A stretch of DNA of 64,000 nt, taken from Dugong dugon (taxonomy: Eukaryota > Chordata > Mammalia > Sirenia > Dugongidae). The notes beneath the pieces were generated by a model. The model saw only the letters and a program-made list of their open reading frames with translations. It searched no databases and was not told the origin of the DNA. Location: NCBI GenBank assembly GCA_030035585.1, contig CM057469.1, positions 16,548,501 through 16,612,500 on the forward strand, in the 5' to 3' direction. The position numbers were made by a program, and so were the translations under genes. Positions 1 to 10,612 of this stretch are shown here, piece by piece (the stretch's first letter is position 1; each line of letters begins with the position of its first letter).

Positions 1-637
1 ATTTCAAAAGTTTCTACATGTACAATTCAGTGACATCAATCACATTCTTCCAGTTGTGCTGCTGTTCTCACTATCCTTTTCCAAATTATTCCATCACCAT
101 TACTTTCAACTCACTGCCCCCTAGGTATCCCATCAAACCTTCTGAGTTGCTGTTGTCAATTTGATCTCACATAAATAATTCTTTTTTCTTTTTTTGTACC
201 TTAAATGAAGGTCTGCAGAACAAATAGTTTCTCATTAAACAGTTAGTACACATATTGCCCTATGACAATGGTTAACAACCCCATGACATGTCAACACTGC
301 CCTTCTCAACCCTGGGTTCTATATCACCAGCTTTCTTGTCCCCTCCTGCCTACTAGTCTTTGTACCTGGACTGCTGTGCCTCATTAGTCCTGTTTTGTTT
401 TATGGGGCTGTCCAATCCCTGGCTGAATGGTGAACTTTGGGAGTGACTTCACCACTGAGCTCAAAGGGTGTTCGGGGGCCATACACTCGGGTTTCTCCAG
501 TCTACCAGGCCAGTAAATCTGGTCTTTTTTTTCTGAGTTAGAATTTTGTTCTACATCCTTTTCCAGCTCTGTCCAGGACCCTCTGTTGGGGAGCAGTCTG
601 AGCAGTCGGGCACCATCTAGCTGTACTGGACTCATCA
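1..637 (-). mobile_element. L1 3'UTR fragment (5'-truncated copy)
   Basis: Reads on the minus strand as the same 3'UTR found at 9041-10540, 11480-12565, 33000-34150 and 59895-60955: the stretch with the agaccag...tactggcc motif, the blocks that pair with 'gttaacaacc', and a spacer (about 85-175) that is the reverse complement of 60590-60700. No ORF2 sequence is attached. The copy stops near 637, inside the 3'UTR, so it is strongly 5'-truncated; the 3' end lies left of the window. The AT-rich bases 638-739 hold nothing I recognise. Confidence 0.8.
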
Positions 638-739
638 TCAACATAATTTTTACCTATATATGCTGAACAGTTAAGTATAAAGAAAAAAGTAATCTATCAT
701 TTTGTTCTTGAATAAATACTAATATAAAATAGATTGCTC

Positions 740-1725
740 CAGTATGTGCTTAAATATTCATTCAAGAAATATTTTTCAATGTGCATGTATGTAGGAACTG
801 TTATGAGCACTACGAATAAGCTGATAAACAAGTTATCATTTTCTATCTATTATTTATAAATTAGTAAATAGGCAACTATAAATAAGTCATAAAGTGCTTT
901 GGAATAAGAACAGGGATTAATGGTAGCCTAGAGGAAAGATACCTTAGGAAGGGCTCAGGGAAGATTTCCAAGAAGTGATGTTGCATTCATTCATCATACA
1001 TTCATCTAATGAATATTGATATTTTATTTTTTTTATGTGCCATGAACTATTATAGGCACTTGGGATATAGCAATGAATAAAATTGTCAAAGTCTGTTTTT
1101 AAGAAGCTTATATTCTAGTATTGGAGCCCTGATGGCACAGTGGTTAAGAGCTCAGCTACTAAGCAAAATGCTAGCAGTTCAAATCCACCAACCACACCTT
1201 GGAAACCCTATGGGGCAGTTCTACTCTGTTCTATGGGGTCGCGAGGAGTCAGAATTGACTCGACAGCAATGGGTGTTTTCGGTTTGGTATTTTCTAGTGG
1301 TGAGGTGAGGCACTATACAAACAAAAAGTACGTCAGTGGTGAGAAGTGCTATAGATGAGTAGAAGTTTGCCAGATGAAGAATGTTTCCTGCAAACAAACA
1401 AAAAAGTAACAACAATAAAAAGAAGAAAGAATGAAAAGAAAAGAAAAAAGAGAACAACAAACTATGTGAAGGCCTTGGAGGTACACTGGGCAGAACTAAA
1501 AGCAGTTTAATATGGCTGGAATTTGTAGTGTGTGAATGAGTAGTAATAACAGATGAACCTGGAGAGGTAAATACATGCAAGATAATGAAGGTCCTTATAA
1601 TTAGAATTGAGGAATTTTAATTTATCCTGGAGGCAATGGAATCCATTGATGGGATTTAATTATATACATATTGAAGCTATGATCTGGTCAAATTTACGTT
1701 TTAAAAATTTACTCTGAGGACTCCT
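740..1725 (-). mobile_element. L2 LINE 3' region, diverged
   Basis: Minus-strand L2. Typical 3'-end wording is visible (attcattcaagaaatat near 758; a graded match to the 'cactgtgctagg...gatacagcaatgaa' segment near 1045-1080), followed beyond the SINE at 1122 by the C-terminal coding part (tttatcctggaggcaatgg near 1620; 'gatctggtcaaattta' near 1680). The piece may be two L2 fragments, since the 3'-end signature appears near 758 and again near 990. Confidence 0.65.
1122..1290 (+). mobile_element. AfroSINE (tRNA-derived SINE)
   Basis: Begins ggagccctgatggcacagtg (A-box-like 'tggcacagtggttaag'), carries a B-box-like 'gttcaaatcc', and ends in the family tail (gagtcagaattgactcgaca, then caatgggt). 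Flanking near-duplicates 'tattctagta' (about 1112-1121) and 'tattttctagt' (about 1288) fit a target-site duplication in L2. The tail lost the usual 'cgctatgagtc' in favour of 'cgcgaggagtc'. Confidence 0.9.
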
Positions 1726-1729
1726 GATT

Positions 1730-3215
1730 TTTGGGGAGATAGACTAGATACACTTTTCCTTATTCCTTGCAGTAAGTACAACTAAAATCCCTGGACATTA
1801 TACATCAAACAAACAGAAGACTCTGAAAAGGACTTTGAGATCCAAATGACAACACAGTGGTGAGTTCCCTGCATTTTCTTTTTGCCTTATATATCTCAGA
1901 TTTGGAGTTAAAGAAGCCAACAACCTGAAAACATCAACAGGTGCAGAGAAAAATAAACCCAACAAAAGTCTGCTCTCTCTAACTGAAGGATTAGAAAAGG
2001 GGAAAACTGTCAAGGCAGAAAACTTTTAGAAAATAATGGAGAGGGAGATAAGCTATACTTCACTCAAAAGTATAATGCTATACTTCACTCAAACTGCTAA
2101 AATGATGACATAATACCTACAGCAATCACAAAAACACTATACAAAGAGATGCACTCAAAAACACTACAGATTAATCAAAATGTAATTCTTAAAAATGTTC
2201 AAGTAACCCAAACCTGTTGCCACTGAGTCAATTCCAACTCATAGCGACCCTATGGGACAGAGTAGAACTGCCCATAGGGTTCCCAAGGAGCCGCTGGAGG
2301 ATTTGAACTGCCAATCTTTTGGTTAGCAGCTGAGCTCTTAACCACTGTGCCACCAGGGCTCCCAAGTAACCCAAGGGAGCAGGAAAAGAATCTAGAGAAA
2401 TAAAAAAACAGAGAAAACTAACAGAAAACAAAAAATTAAAAAGTAGACATAAGCTCCAACATATCATTAATTACATTAAATGAAAATGGCATAAATATAC
2501 CAATTAAAAGAAAGAGATTGGCAGAGAGAATTAAAAAACATGATCCAATACAAATGGCCAAGAAGCACACGAAAAGATGCTCAACATCATTCATCATCAG
2601 CCTTCTTTGAATGTAAAATGGCGTAGCAGCTGTGGAAAACAGTTTGGTAAAACTTAAACACAGAATTAATTACCATATGACCAAACAATTTCATACCTGG
2701 ATATATACCCAAAAGAATTATAAACAAGTATTCAAGCAAATATTTGTATATGAATGTTCACAGCAGCACTATTCGAATTAACCCAAAGGCGGGAACAACC
2801 TAAATGTCCATCAACAGATAAATGGATAAACAAAATGTTGTATACCGACATAATGGAATATTATTCAGCAATAAAAAGAAAGCAAGTATTGATACATGGC
2901 TGAACCTTACAACATAATGCTAAGTGAAAGAATCCAGGCACAAAAGGTCACACATTGTATGATTCCATTAAAATGAAATATCCACAACAGGTAAATCCAT
3001 AGAGACAGAAAGATTAGTGGTTGTCAGGGGTAGGGGAAAGAAAGGAATGTTTAATGGGTATAGGGTTTCAATTTGGGGTGATGAAAATTTATTGGCACGA
3101 GAGAGGTAATGGTTGTACAACATTGTGAATGTATTAAGTGTCACTAAACTGTACATTTTAAAACGGCCAATTTTATGTTACATGAATTGTATCTGAATTT
3201 TGAAAATGCTATTTA
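1730..3215 (+). mobile_element. Old L1 (L1M/HAL1-like) fragments
   Basis: Plus-strand ancient L1. The first part resembles an L1M/HAL1 5' region (ggggagatagactagatac at about 1734). The second part, from about 2560, is the L1 ORF2 3' end and 3'UTR (aaatggccaagaagcacacg; 'aatggaatattattcagcaa' near 2850; ends near 'aaaacggccaattttatg' at 3162). Many stops; non-coding. Interrupted by the SINE at 2211-2362. The roughly 170 bp after it (3216-3389) show nothing recognisable. Confidence 0.7.
2211..2362 (-). mobile_element. AfroSINE with exact target-site duplication
   Basis: Antisense AfroSINE (tail at left: aacctgttgccactgagtca; head at right: ccactgtgccaccagggctc). Flanked by the perfect 11-bp direct repeat caagtaaccca at 2200-2210 and 2363-2373, which fixes the insertion boundaries to the base. 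Confidence 0.95.
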
Positions 3216-3389
3216 GACAATTCAGTTACTTGGTTTATATTTAAATACATTCAATTACACTTTACAGTGTTAAATTTCAAAATTAAAGCAAATCAAAAGT
3301 ACTTTTCGAATCTAATTTTGATTAAAGCAGTCATCATAGGACAGTAAATTTGTACATTTAGCAATAGATAAGATTTTTCTTACTAAGTA

Positions 3390-3525
3390 TTAAGTTGTTT
3401 GTTTATTTTTGATAGAAATATATGCAGCAAAACTTACACCAATTCAACAATGGCTACATGTATAATCCAGTGACACTGGTTCCATTCTTCAAGTTGTGTC
3501 ACCATTCTCGCTATCTACTAAGCAT
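3390..3525 (-). mobile_element. L1 3'UTR fragment
   Basis: Short antisense piece matching the segment at the left edge of the window: 'ggctacatgtataatccagt' followed by 'ccattcttcaagttgtgtc', corresponding to 'ctacatgtacaattcagtg' and 'cattcttccagttgtgctg' at 15-60. Bases 3526-3690 are AT-rich intron with no feature seen. Confidence 0.6.
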
Positions 3526-5075
3526 TATGGTAATAAGACTCGTAGTAATAGAAAAGAAATGACTTATTAAATACAGAAAATAGGAGGAAAAAGAATATCC
3601 AACTCTTTGAAAGTGTCTTTTAGGTGACAATGGGTGATAATCATTTCTAAAAATTACATTTATTTCATAAAAATAGTTTTCAAAAGCTAAACGCTAAATT
3701 GTAAATGCATTAACTGTGAGCACTATTTAAAACAACAAAAAGCTCTTTCAATTTAAACTAATGTTAAAATGTTGTAAAATGTAAAGTTTAAAAAACTGAA
3801 GCAAAAAAAAGAATTGATCCAACTATATGCTGTCTACAGTGCAAAGAAAAATGCCAGAAAGAGGGGGATGTTATATAATGATTAAAAAAGAAGCTGAATC
3901 CACAAAATATGGCTAGCAATCCTAAAAGTATATGCACAACATAACTGCAAAATATGTGAAGCAAAAACTAATAGAACTGAATGGACAAATAGAAAAATCT
4001 ATAATTATAACTTATACTTCATACCTCGCTTTCAACAGTGGAGAGAACAACTAGAGAGAAAATCAGCAAAGATACAGAAGAATTCAACAACACCATCATC
4101 CAGTAGGATCTAATCAGCATTTATAAAACATCACCCAACAACAGAAGACTGCACATTCTTTTCATGTGTCTATAAAACATATACTAGACAGACCATGTTC
4201 CACACAATAAAACAAACCTCTACAAATTTAAAACAACTGAAATAATACAGAGTGTGTGTTCTAACCAAAATGGAATCAAACAAATTGATAACAGAAAGAT
4301 AACAGAAAACTCTCCAGACACTTGGAAACTAAACAACATACTACTAAATAATCCATAGGACAAAGAGGAGGTCTTAAGAGAAATAAAAAATAAATAAATA
4401 AAGGAAAATTTTAAAAATACAGCAAACTGAATTAAAATGCAAACAAAAAGTATCAAAATTTGTTGGGTACAACTAAACCAATGTTGAGAGGGAAATTTAG
4501 AGCACTAAATATGTATATTGAAAAGAGGAAAAGTCTCAAATCAATAATCTAAGATCCCACCTCAAGAACCTAAGGGTGATGGGAAAATTTGGAAATGAAT
4601 AATGGTGATAACTGCACAACATGATAAACATAATTAATGCCCTAAATTGTACATGCAAAGAATGCTGAAATGACTAATGTTTTGTTACTTATGTATTTAC
4701 CACAATGTTTTAAAAAAGTAAACAAGAGCCTAGACAAAGAAAAGCAAAATAAACCCAAAGCAGGCAGAAAGAAGAAAATAAAGTGCAAAAATCAATAAAA
4801 ATTGAAAACAGAAAAACAATGAAGAAAATCAATGAAACAAAAAGCTGTTTTTTAAAAAAAAATTAATAAAATTGAAAAGGAAGGAAGAGAGAACATACAA
4901 ATCACAAAAATCAGAAATATAAGGGATATTTCTAAAGATCCTGCAGACAAGTTAATAGGGGAATACCATGAATAACTCTACACACATAAGTTTGCCAACT
5001 TAGACCAAATAGACTACTTCCTTGAAAAATATAACCTACCACAAGTCACCCATTATTAAACAGATAATTTGACTA

Positions 5076-5243
5076 GCCCTCGAACTCTGGTGGCACAGTG
5101 GTTAAGAGCAATGGCTGCTAACCAAAAGGTCAGAAGTTCGAATCCACTAGCTGCACTCTGGAAATCATATGGAGCAGTTCTATTCTGTACAATAGGGTCG
5201 CTATGAGTCAGAATCGACTCAACGGCAATGAGTTTGAGGTTGC
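5076..5243 (+). mobile_element. AfroSINE
   Basis: Full-length type: head 'ctggtggcacagtggttaag', B-box 'gttcgaatcc', body 'gcagttctattctgt', tail 'cgctatgagtcagaatcgac' with 'tcaacggcaatgagttt'. No clear target-site duplication found. Confidence 0.9.
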
Positions 5244-5250
5244 TTTATAA

Positions 5251-5380
5251 CAGGAGAAAAGATCTGGCGATCTGCTCCTGTAAAGATTACAGCATAAGAA
5301 ACCATATGGGGCAGTTCTACTCTGTCTTATAAGGTCACTATGAGTCAGAATTGACTCGATGGCACAAAACAACAATTACT
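5251..5380 (+). mobile_element. AfroSINE 3' portion, RTE-like end
   Basis: Starts inside the longer AfroSINE variant (gatctggcgatctgctcctg, then 'taaagattacagc') and runs to 'gagtcagaattgactcgatg' followed by 'gcacaaaacaacaa'. That last wording is closer to the RTE end (gcacctaacaacaac) than to the usual AfroSINE 'caatgggttt'. It lies between a complete SINE and an RTE fragment. Confidence 0.7.
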
Positions 5381-5394
5381 ATTAAGGAAACTGA

Positions 5395-6135
5395 ATTTAT
5401 AACTTACTGATGAAGATTCAAAGACCACAGCCTTCAGTATGGATTCCACCTCAACATAAAACAAAAATCCTCACAACTGGACCAATAAGCAGCATCATGA
5501 TAAATGGAGAAAATACTGAAGTCGTCAAAGATTTCATTTTACTTAGCTCCACAATCAACACCCATGGAAGAAGCAGTCAAGGATCAAAAGACGCATCCCA
5601 TTGGGCAAATCTGTTGCAAAAGACTTCCTTAAAGTGTTGAAAAGCAAAGATGTCACCTTCAAGACTAAGGTGTGCCTGACCCAAGCCATGGTGTTTTCAA
5701 TTGCCTCGTATGCATGCAAAAGCTGGACGATGAATAAGGAAGACCGAAGAAGAACAGATGCCTTTGAACTGTGCTGTTGTTGAACAATATTGAATATACC
5801 ATGGACTGCCAAAAGAATAAACAAATCTGTCTTGGAAGAAGTACAGCCAGAATGCTCCTTAGAAGCAAGGATGGCTAAACTATGTCTCAGATAGTTTGGA
5901 CATGTTATCAGCAGGAATCAGTTCCTGGAGAAGGACATCATGCTTAGTAAAGAAGAGGGTCGGCAAAAAAGAGGAAGACCCTCAATGAGATGGACTGGCA
6001 TACTGGCTGCAACAATGGGCTCAAGCATAACAACAATTGTGAGGATTGTGAAGAACTGGGCAGTGTTTTGTTCTGTTGCACATACAGCTGCTATGGGTCA
6101 GAACCAACTCGATGGCACCTAACAACAACAACAAC
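5395..6135 (+). mobile_element. RTE-clade LINE (BovB-like), 3' fragment
   Basis: Plus-strand 3' end of an RTE LINE. It opens at 'ttactgatgaagattcaaag', just after the position of the RT active site in the related copy at 13340, and runs through the C-terminal coding part (translations such as KVCLTQAMVFSIASYAC and KKRGRPSMRW) to the end 'ctatgggtcagaaccaactc' plus 'gatggcacctaacaacaaca'. The short open frames at 5410-5640, 5601-5783 and 5940-6122 are pieces of one broken reading frame, separated by frameshifts and stops. Inserted in the old L1. Confidence 0.85.
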
Positions 6136-6980
6136 ATAAAAGAACTCTCCAGGCCAAGATGGTTTTACTGGGGAATTCTAACAAACATTTAGAGAACTAA
6201 CACCCATTCTACACAATCATTTTCAGAACATAGAAGAGGAGGGAACACTTCAATTCATTTGATCAAGGTAGTATTACCCAGATAACAAAATCACACAAAA
6301 AGCACAAAAAAAGGAAAGAAACAGGAAGAAAACTAAAGATCAGTGTCCTTCATGTATATAGATGCCAAAATCCTTAACAAAATATCAGGAAGAGAATCCA
6401 GCAATATTTAAAAATAAGTATATACCATGACAAGTGGGGCTTACTCCAGGCATGCAAGGCTGGTTCAATATGTGATAAAACAATCAATCTACATAGTCCA
6501 TCATATAAACACATTAATTAAAGAAAAAAGAATCATATGATCACATCAATCAATAAAGAGAAAGTATTTGATGAAATTTATATCCATTTATATGACAAAA
6601 GTCTTTAGAAAAACAGAAACAGAGAAGAACTTCCTCAACCTGACAAAAAGCATCTATGAAAAACCTACAGCTAATATATTTAGGTGAAGGACTGAATGCT
6701 TTCCCTCCTAATATCGGGAAAAAAGATCAAGTTCATTCTCACTAGTTTTATTCAACATAGTGCTGCAAGTTCTAGTTAGTGTAATAAGAAAAAGAAATAA
6801 AAAGCATACAGCTCATAAGGGAAAAAATAAAATTGTTTCCATTTGCAGATGACATGACTGTCCATGTAGAAAATCCCAAGGAATCTATAAAAAATCCTCC
6901 TAGAACTAGTAAGTGAGTTCTGCAAGGTAGCAGGACACAAGATAAACATACATAAGAACCAAATACATTTCTATGTAAAC

Positions 6981-7160
6981 TGGCCAACCCACTGCCACTG
7001 AGTCAATTCCAACTCATAGTGACCCCATAGGGTTTCTAAGGCCGTAAACCTTTATGCAAACAGACTGCCACATCTTTCTCCCGTGAAGCCACTGGTGGTT
7101 TCAAACTGCTAACCTTTCAGTTAGCAGTTAATTGCTTTACTCACTGCACCACCAGGGCTA
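6981..7160 (-). mobile_element. AfroSINE, long variant
   Basis: Antisense: tail 'cactgccactgagtcaattc' at left, head 'cactgcaccaccagggct' at right, with the extra internal block (reverse of 'agaaagatgtggcagtctg') that marks the longer subfamily also seen at 15990 and 45967. Confidence 0.85.
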
Positions 7161-7859
7161 AATACATGAACACCAAAATTAAAAATACAATAGCATTTGC
7201 AATAGCTAAAAAGAGAGATAGAAATACTTAGGTGTATATCTAACAAAACATGTACAAGACTTGTATGCTATGCTGATGAAAGAAATGAAAGAGAATTTAA
7301 TGTAGAGACTTACCATGTTCATGGATTGAAAAATTCAACTTAGTAAAGATGTCATTTCTCCTCACATTGATAGACAGGTTTAATGCAATTCCTATCAAAC
7401 TTCCAGCAAGATTTCTTTTGTAGATATAGACAATATTATTCAAAAATTTATATAGAAATTCAAAGGAATTAGAATAGCTAAAACAATTTTGACAAAGAAG
7501 AATAAAGTGAGAGATATCAGTCTACTCAATTTCAAGACTTATTATATAGTTTAGTAATCAGGTATTGTTGTAGGAAAAGACATGCAGATCAATGAAAAAG
7601 AACAGAAAACCAAGAACTAGATGAACACAAATATGCCCAAAAATTCTGACAAAATGCAAAAGTAGTTCAATAGAGGAAATGTGTCCTTTTCAACAAATGG
7701 TACTGGAGTAATTAGGCATCTATAGACAAAAATATGAACCTCTATCACATCTTATAAAAAATTAACTCAAAATTTATTATGGACTTAAACATAAAACAAT
7801 AAAACATTTAGGAAAAAATGGGAGAAAATCTTTGGGATCTAGCACCATGCAACCGATAA

Positions 7860-7930
7860 AATTTATCAGTTTTATGGATCATGATCTTAGACTTGACACC
7901 AAAGATCATGATCCATAAAACTGATGAATT
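7860..7930. repeat. 29-bp inverted duplication (hairpin) in old L1
   Basis: Arms 7860-7888 and 7902-7930 are reverse complements at 28 of 29 positions, separated by 13 nt. The right arm reads as expected L1 sequence (gatccataaaactgatgaat), while the left arm replaces the L1 wording normally found before 'cttagacttgacacc'. It therefore looks like an inverted copy made within the L1. The target-site duplication of the L1 at 7933 starts inside the right arm. Confidence 0.85.
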
Positions 7931-7933
7931 AGA

Positions 7934-9040
7934 GATGTAAATCCATCCACCTACGGTCACCTGATTTTTGACAAGGGCCCAAAATACATCAAATGGGGAA
8001 AAGACAGTCTTTTTAACAAATGGTGCTGGCAAAACTGGATATCCATTTGTAGAAAAATGAAACAGGACCCATACCTCACACCATATACAAAAACTACTTC
8101 AAAATGGATCAAAGACCTGAATATAAAGCCTCAAACTATAAAATTCATAGAAGAAAAAATAGGACCAACACTTCAGACCTTAATACATGGCATTAACAGG
8201 ATACAAACCATAAACATCAACACAAAAAACCCAACAGATAAACTAGATAATTGGGATCTTCTAAAAATCAAACATCTATGCTCTTCAAAAGATTTCACCA
8301 AAAGAGTTAAAAGAGAACCTACAGACTGGGAAAAAATTTTTGGACAGTACAAGTCAGACAAAGGTCTAATCACCATAATCTACAAGAAAATCCAACACCT
8401 CTACAACAAAAAGACAACCAATCCTATCAAAAAATGGGCAAAGGAAATGAACAGACACTTCACCAAGGAAGACATTCAAATGGCCAACAGACACATGAGG
8501 AAATGCTCGCGATCACTAGCCATTAGAGAAATGCAAATTAAAACCACAATGAGATACCATCTCACCCCGGCATTACTGGCACGAATCAAAAACACTGGAA
8601 ATAACAAATGTTGGAGGGGCTGCGGGGAGACGGGAACTCTTATACACTGCTGGTGGGAATGCAAAATGATACAGCCATTTTGGAAAATGATATGGCGTTT
8701 CCTCAGAAAGCTAGAAATAGACGTACCATTCGATCCAGCAATCCCACTCCTAGGAATATATCCTAGAGAAATAAGAGTCATCACTCGAATAGACATATGC
8801 ACACCTATGTTCATGGCCGCATTATTCACAATAGCAAAACGATGGAAACAACCTCGATGTCCATCAACAGACGAATGGATACACAAACTATGGTACATAC
8901 ACACAATGGAGTACTATGCAACGAGAAAGAACAATGAATCTGTGAAGCATCTCATAACATGGATGAAACTGGAGGACATCATGCTGAGTGAAATAAGTCA
9001 ATCACAAAAGGACAAATATTGCATGAGACCTCTATTGTAA
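7934..9040 (+). pseudogene. L1 ORF2 C-terminal third, open reading frame
   Basis: The frame is open from the truncation point to the stop at 9038-9040, 368 codons; the first ATG at 8057 is internal and not a natural start. It covers the region after the RT domain and the Cys-rich C-terminus. The zinc-knuckle-like motif CX3CX7HX4C is intact (CWRGC...H....C), followed by the conserved [13 protein letters not shown] and the [10 protein letters not shown] segment near the end. It lacks endonuclease and RT domains, so it cannot act alone. The absence of stops over 1.1 kb points to recent insertion relative to the other L1 sequence around it. Confidence 0.9.
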
Positions 9041-10540
9041 AAACCCATGAAAAAATTCACATGCAAAATGTAACAATCCTTGTTGGTTACCAGGGATGGG
9101 AGGGAGGGGGATACTAAATAGGTAATAGGTAAGTGGTAACTTGGGTGAGAGATGAGATAGTACATAGTACAGGGGAAACTAACAGAACCTGCACAAGGAA
9201 AGGTCATGGAGGCCCTACAGACACATCCAAACCCCCCGAGGGACTGAGTTGTTGGACGGAGGGCTCTGGGGACCATGATCTCGGGGAACATCTAGCTCAA
9301 TTGGCATGACACTACTTATAAAGATAATGCTCTACATTCTACCTTGGTGAGTAGTGTCTGGGGTCTTAAAAGCCTATGAGCGGCCATCTAAGATACTCCA
9401 CTGATCTCATCCCTTCGGGAACAAGGGAGAACGAAGAGAACAGGATACAAGGAAAAGATTAGTCCGAAGGACTAATGGTCCACAGCTACCAAGGCCTCCA
9501 CGGGACTGAGCCCAGTACAGCTGGATGGTGCCCGGCTACCACCAATGACTCCTCTGACCAGGATCACAACAGAGGGTTCTGGGCAGAGCTGGAGTAGGAT
9601 GTAGAGCATAATTTTAACTCCCAAAAAAAAAAAAAAAAAAAAAAAAAAGAAGACCAGATATACTGGCCTAAAGAATACTAGAGAAACCTCGAGAGTGTGG
9701 CCCCCAGACACCCTTTCAGCTCAGAGGGGAAGTTACCTTCAAGGTTCGATGTTAAGCCTGGGAATGGACACCCCAGTAAAACTAAATGGGACTAACGATG
9801 TACAGGAGTCCGGTGACAAGGGCCAGAAGGCAGAGGGAGAGTAGGAAACTGATGATAAGGAACACAAATTGAATAAGGACACTGTCGATGTATTGTGAGA
9901 TTGTTGACCACTGCTATAGGGCAACATTTGTAGTAACTATTAAATGGGAGGCTGTTTTGTCCTGTAAGCCTGCATCTTGGGCGAGAATGGCAGCACAATT
10001 GGAAGAGCATAGTCAATATCACTTAAATGTGGAAGTAAAAAGTTTTGAAATGGTGTTTAAATAAAATAAAATAAAAAATAAACAAATGAGACTAAAGAGG
10101 TACAATAGTCCACTGACAAGATCCAGAAGACAGAAGGGGACAAGGAAGCCCCCTGGTGATAGGGAACACAAGGTGGAGTAAGGATATTCTTGATGTGCTG
10201 TGAGATTGTTAACCATTGTCATAGGGCAACATGTGTAGTAACTGTTAAATGAAAAACTATTTTGTTCTGTAAGCCTTCATCTTAAGTGAGAATAACAGCA
10301 CAGTTGGAAGAGCGTAGTCAATGTCACTGAACTGTGAATGTAGAAAATTTTGAAACGGTGTATCTTTGGCCATCTGTAATTTTCATAAAAAAAAAAGGTT
10401 GAGAATTTAGAGGCTTAATACATTGTGGGGTTGTTAACCAATGTCAAAAAAAACAACATGTGTACTACTATTTCATGAGAAACTATTTGCTCTGTAAGCT
10501 TTCACCTGAAGTACAATAAAATATAAAAAAAAAAAAAAAA
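9041..10540 (+). repeat. L1 3'UTR with repeated ~100-bp blocks
   Basis: Non-coding 3'UTR of the insertion. It contains a small perfect stem attagtcc/ggactaat (9458-9476), an internal poly-A run (about 9624-9647), and three related blocks built around 'ttgtt(a/g)acca...gtagtaact' with 'ttttgtcctgtaagcc' or 'ttttgttctgtaagcc' (about 9885-9985, 10195-10300, 10415-10510). The same layout recurs in the copies at 11480, 33000 and 59895. Confidence 0.75.
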
Positions 10541-10612
10541 ACTGATGAATTAGACTTCATCCAAATTAAAAACTTTTGCTGGGATAAAGTATTTGCTATG
10601 AAAGGAAAAGAG

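Larger units (their letters stand above)
3690..7932 (+). mobile_element. Ancient L1 (L1M) ORF2 region, heavily broken
   Basis: Decayed plus-strand L1 ORF2. Landmarks in order: a region like the ORF2 linker with 'aatctaagatcccacctcaag' near 4545; 'gccaagatggttttactggg' near 6152 (the PGPDG...F RT segment); 'gcatgcaaggctggttcaat' near 6450; 'tttgcagatgacatgactg' near 6842 (degraded FADD box); then the C-terminal third to 'ggagaaaatctttgggatct'. It resumes after the younger L1 at 10541-10612. Stops and indels throughout. Interrupted by SINEs (5076, 5251, 6981), an RTE piece (5395) and the L1 at 7933. Confidence 0.8.
7933..10540 (+). mobile_element. 5'-truncated L1 insertion with 16-bp duplication
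   Basis: A comparatively young L1: ORF2 C-terminal part (7934-9040) plus a long 3'UTR and A-rich tail. The direct repeat aaaactgatgaattag flanks it at 7917-7932 and 10538-10553, and the interrupted older L1 continues correctly on both sides. The inferred first nick, TTTT/A on the minus strand, is the usual L1 endonuclease preference. Confidence 0.95.

Noticed and set aside
1221-1580. 119-codon open frame on the minus strand
   Set aside because: Crosses an AfroSINE/L2 junction, is Ser/Phe/Leu-rich low complexity and has no motif or splice support.
9624-9647. Poly-A run as a processed-pseudogene end
   Set aside because: It is internal to the L1 3'UTR and present at the same place as T run in the antisense copy at 33564.
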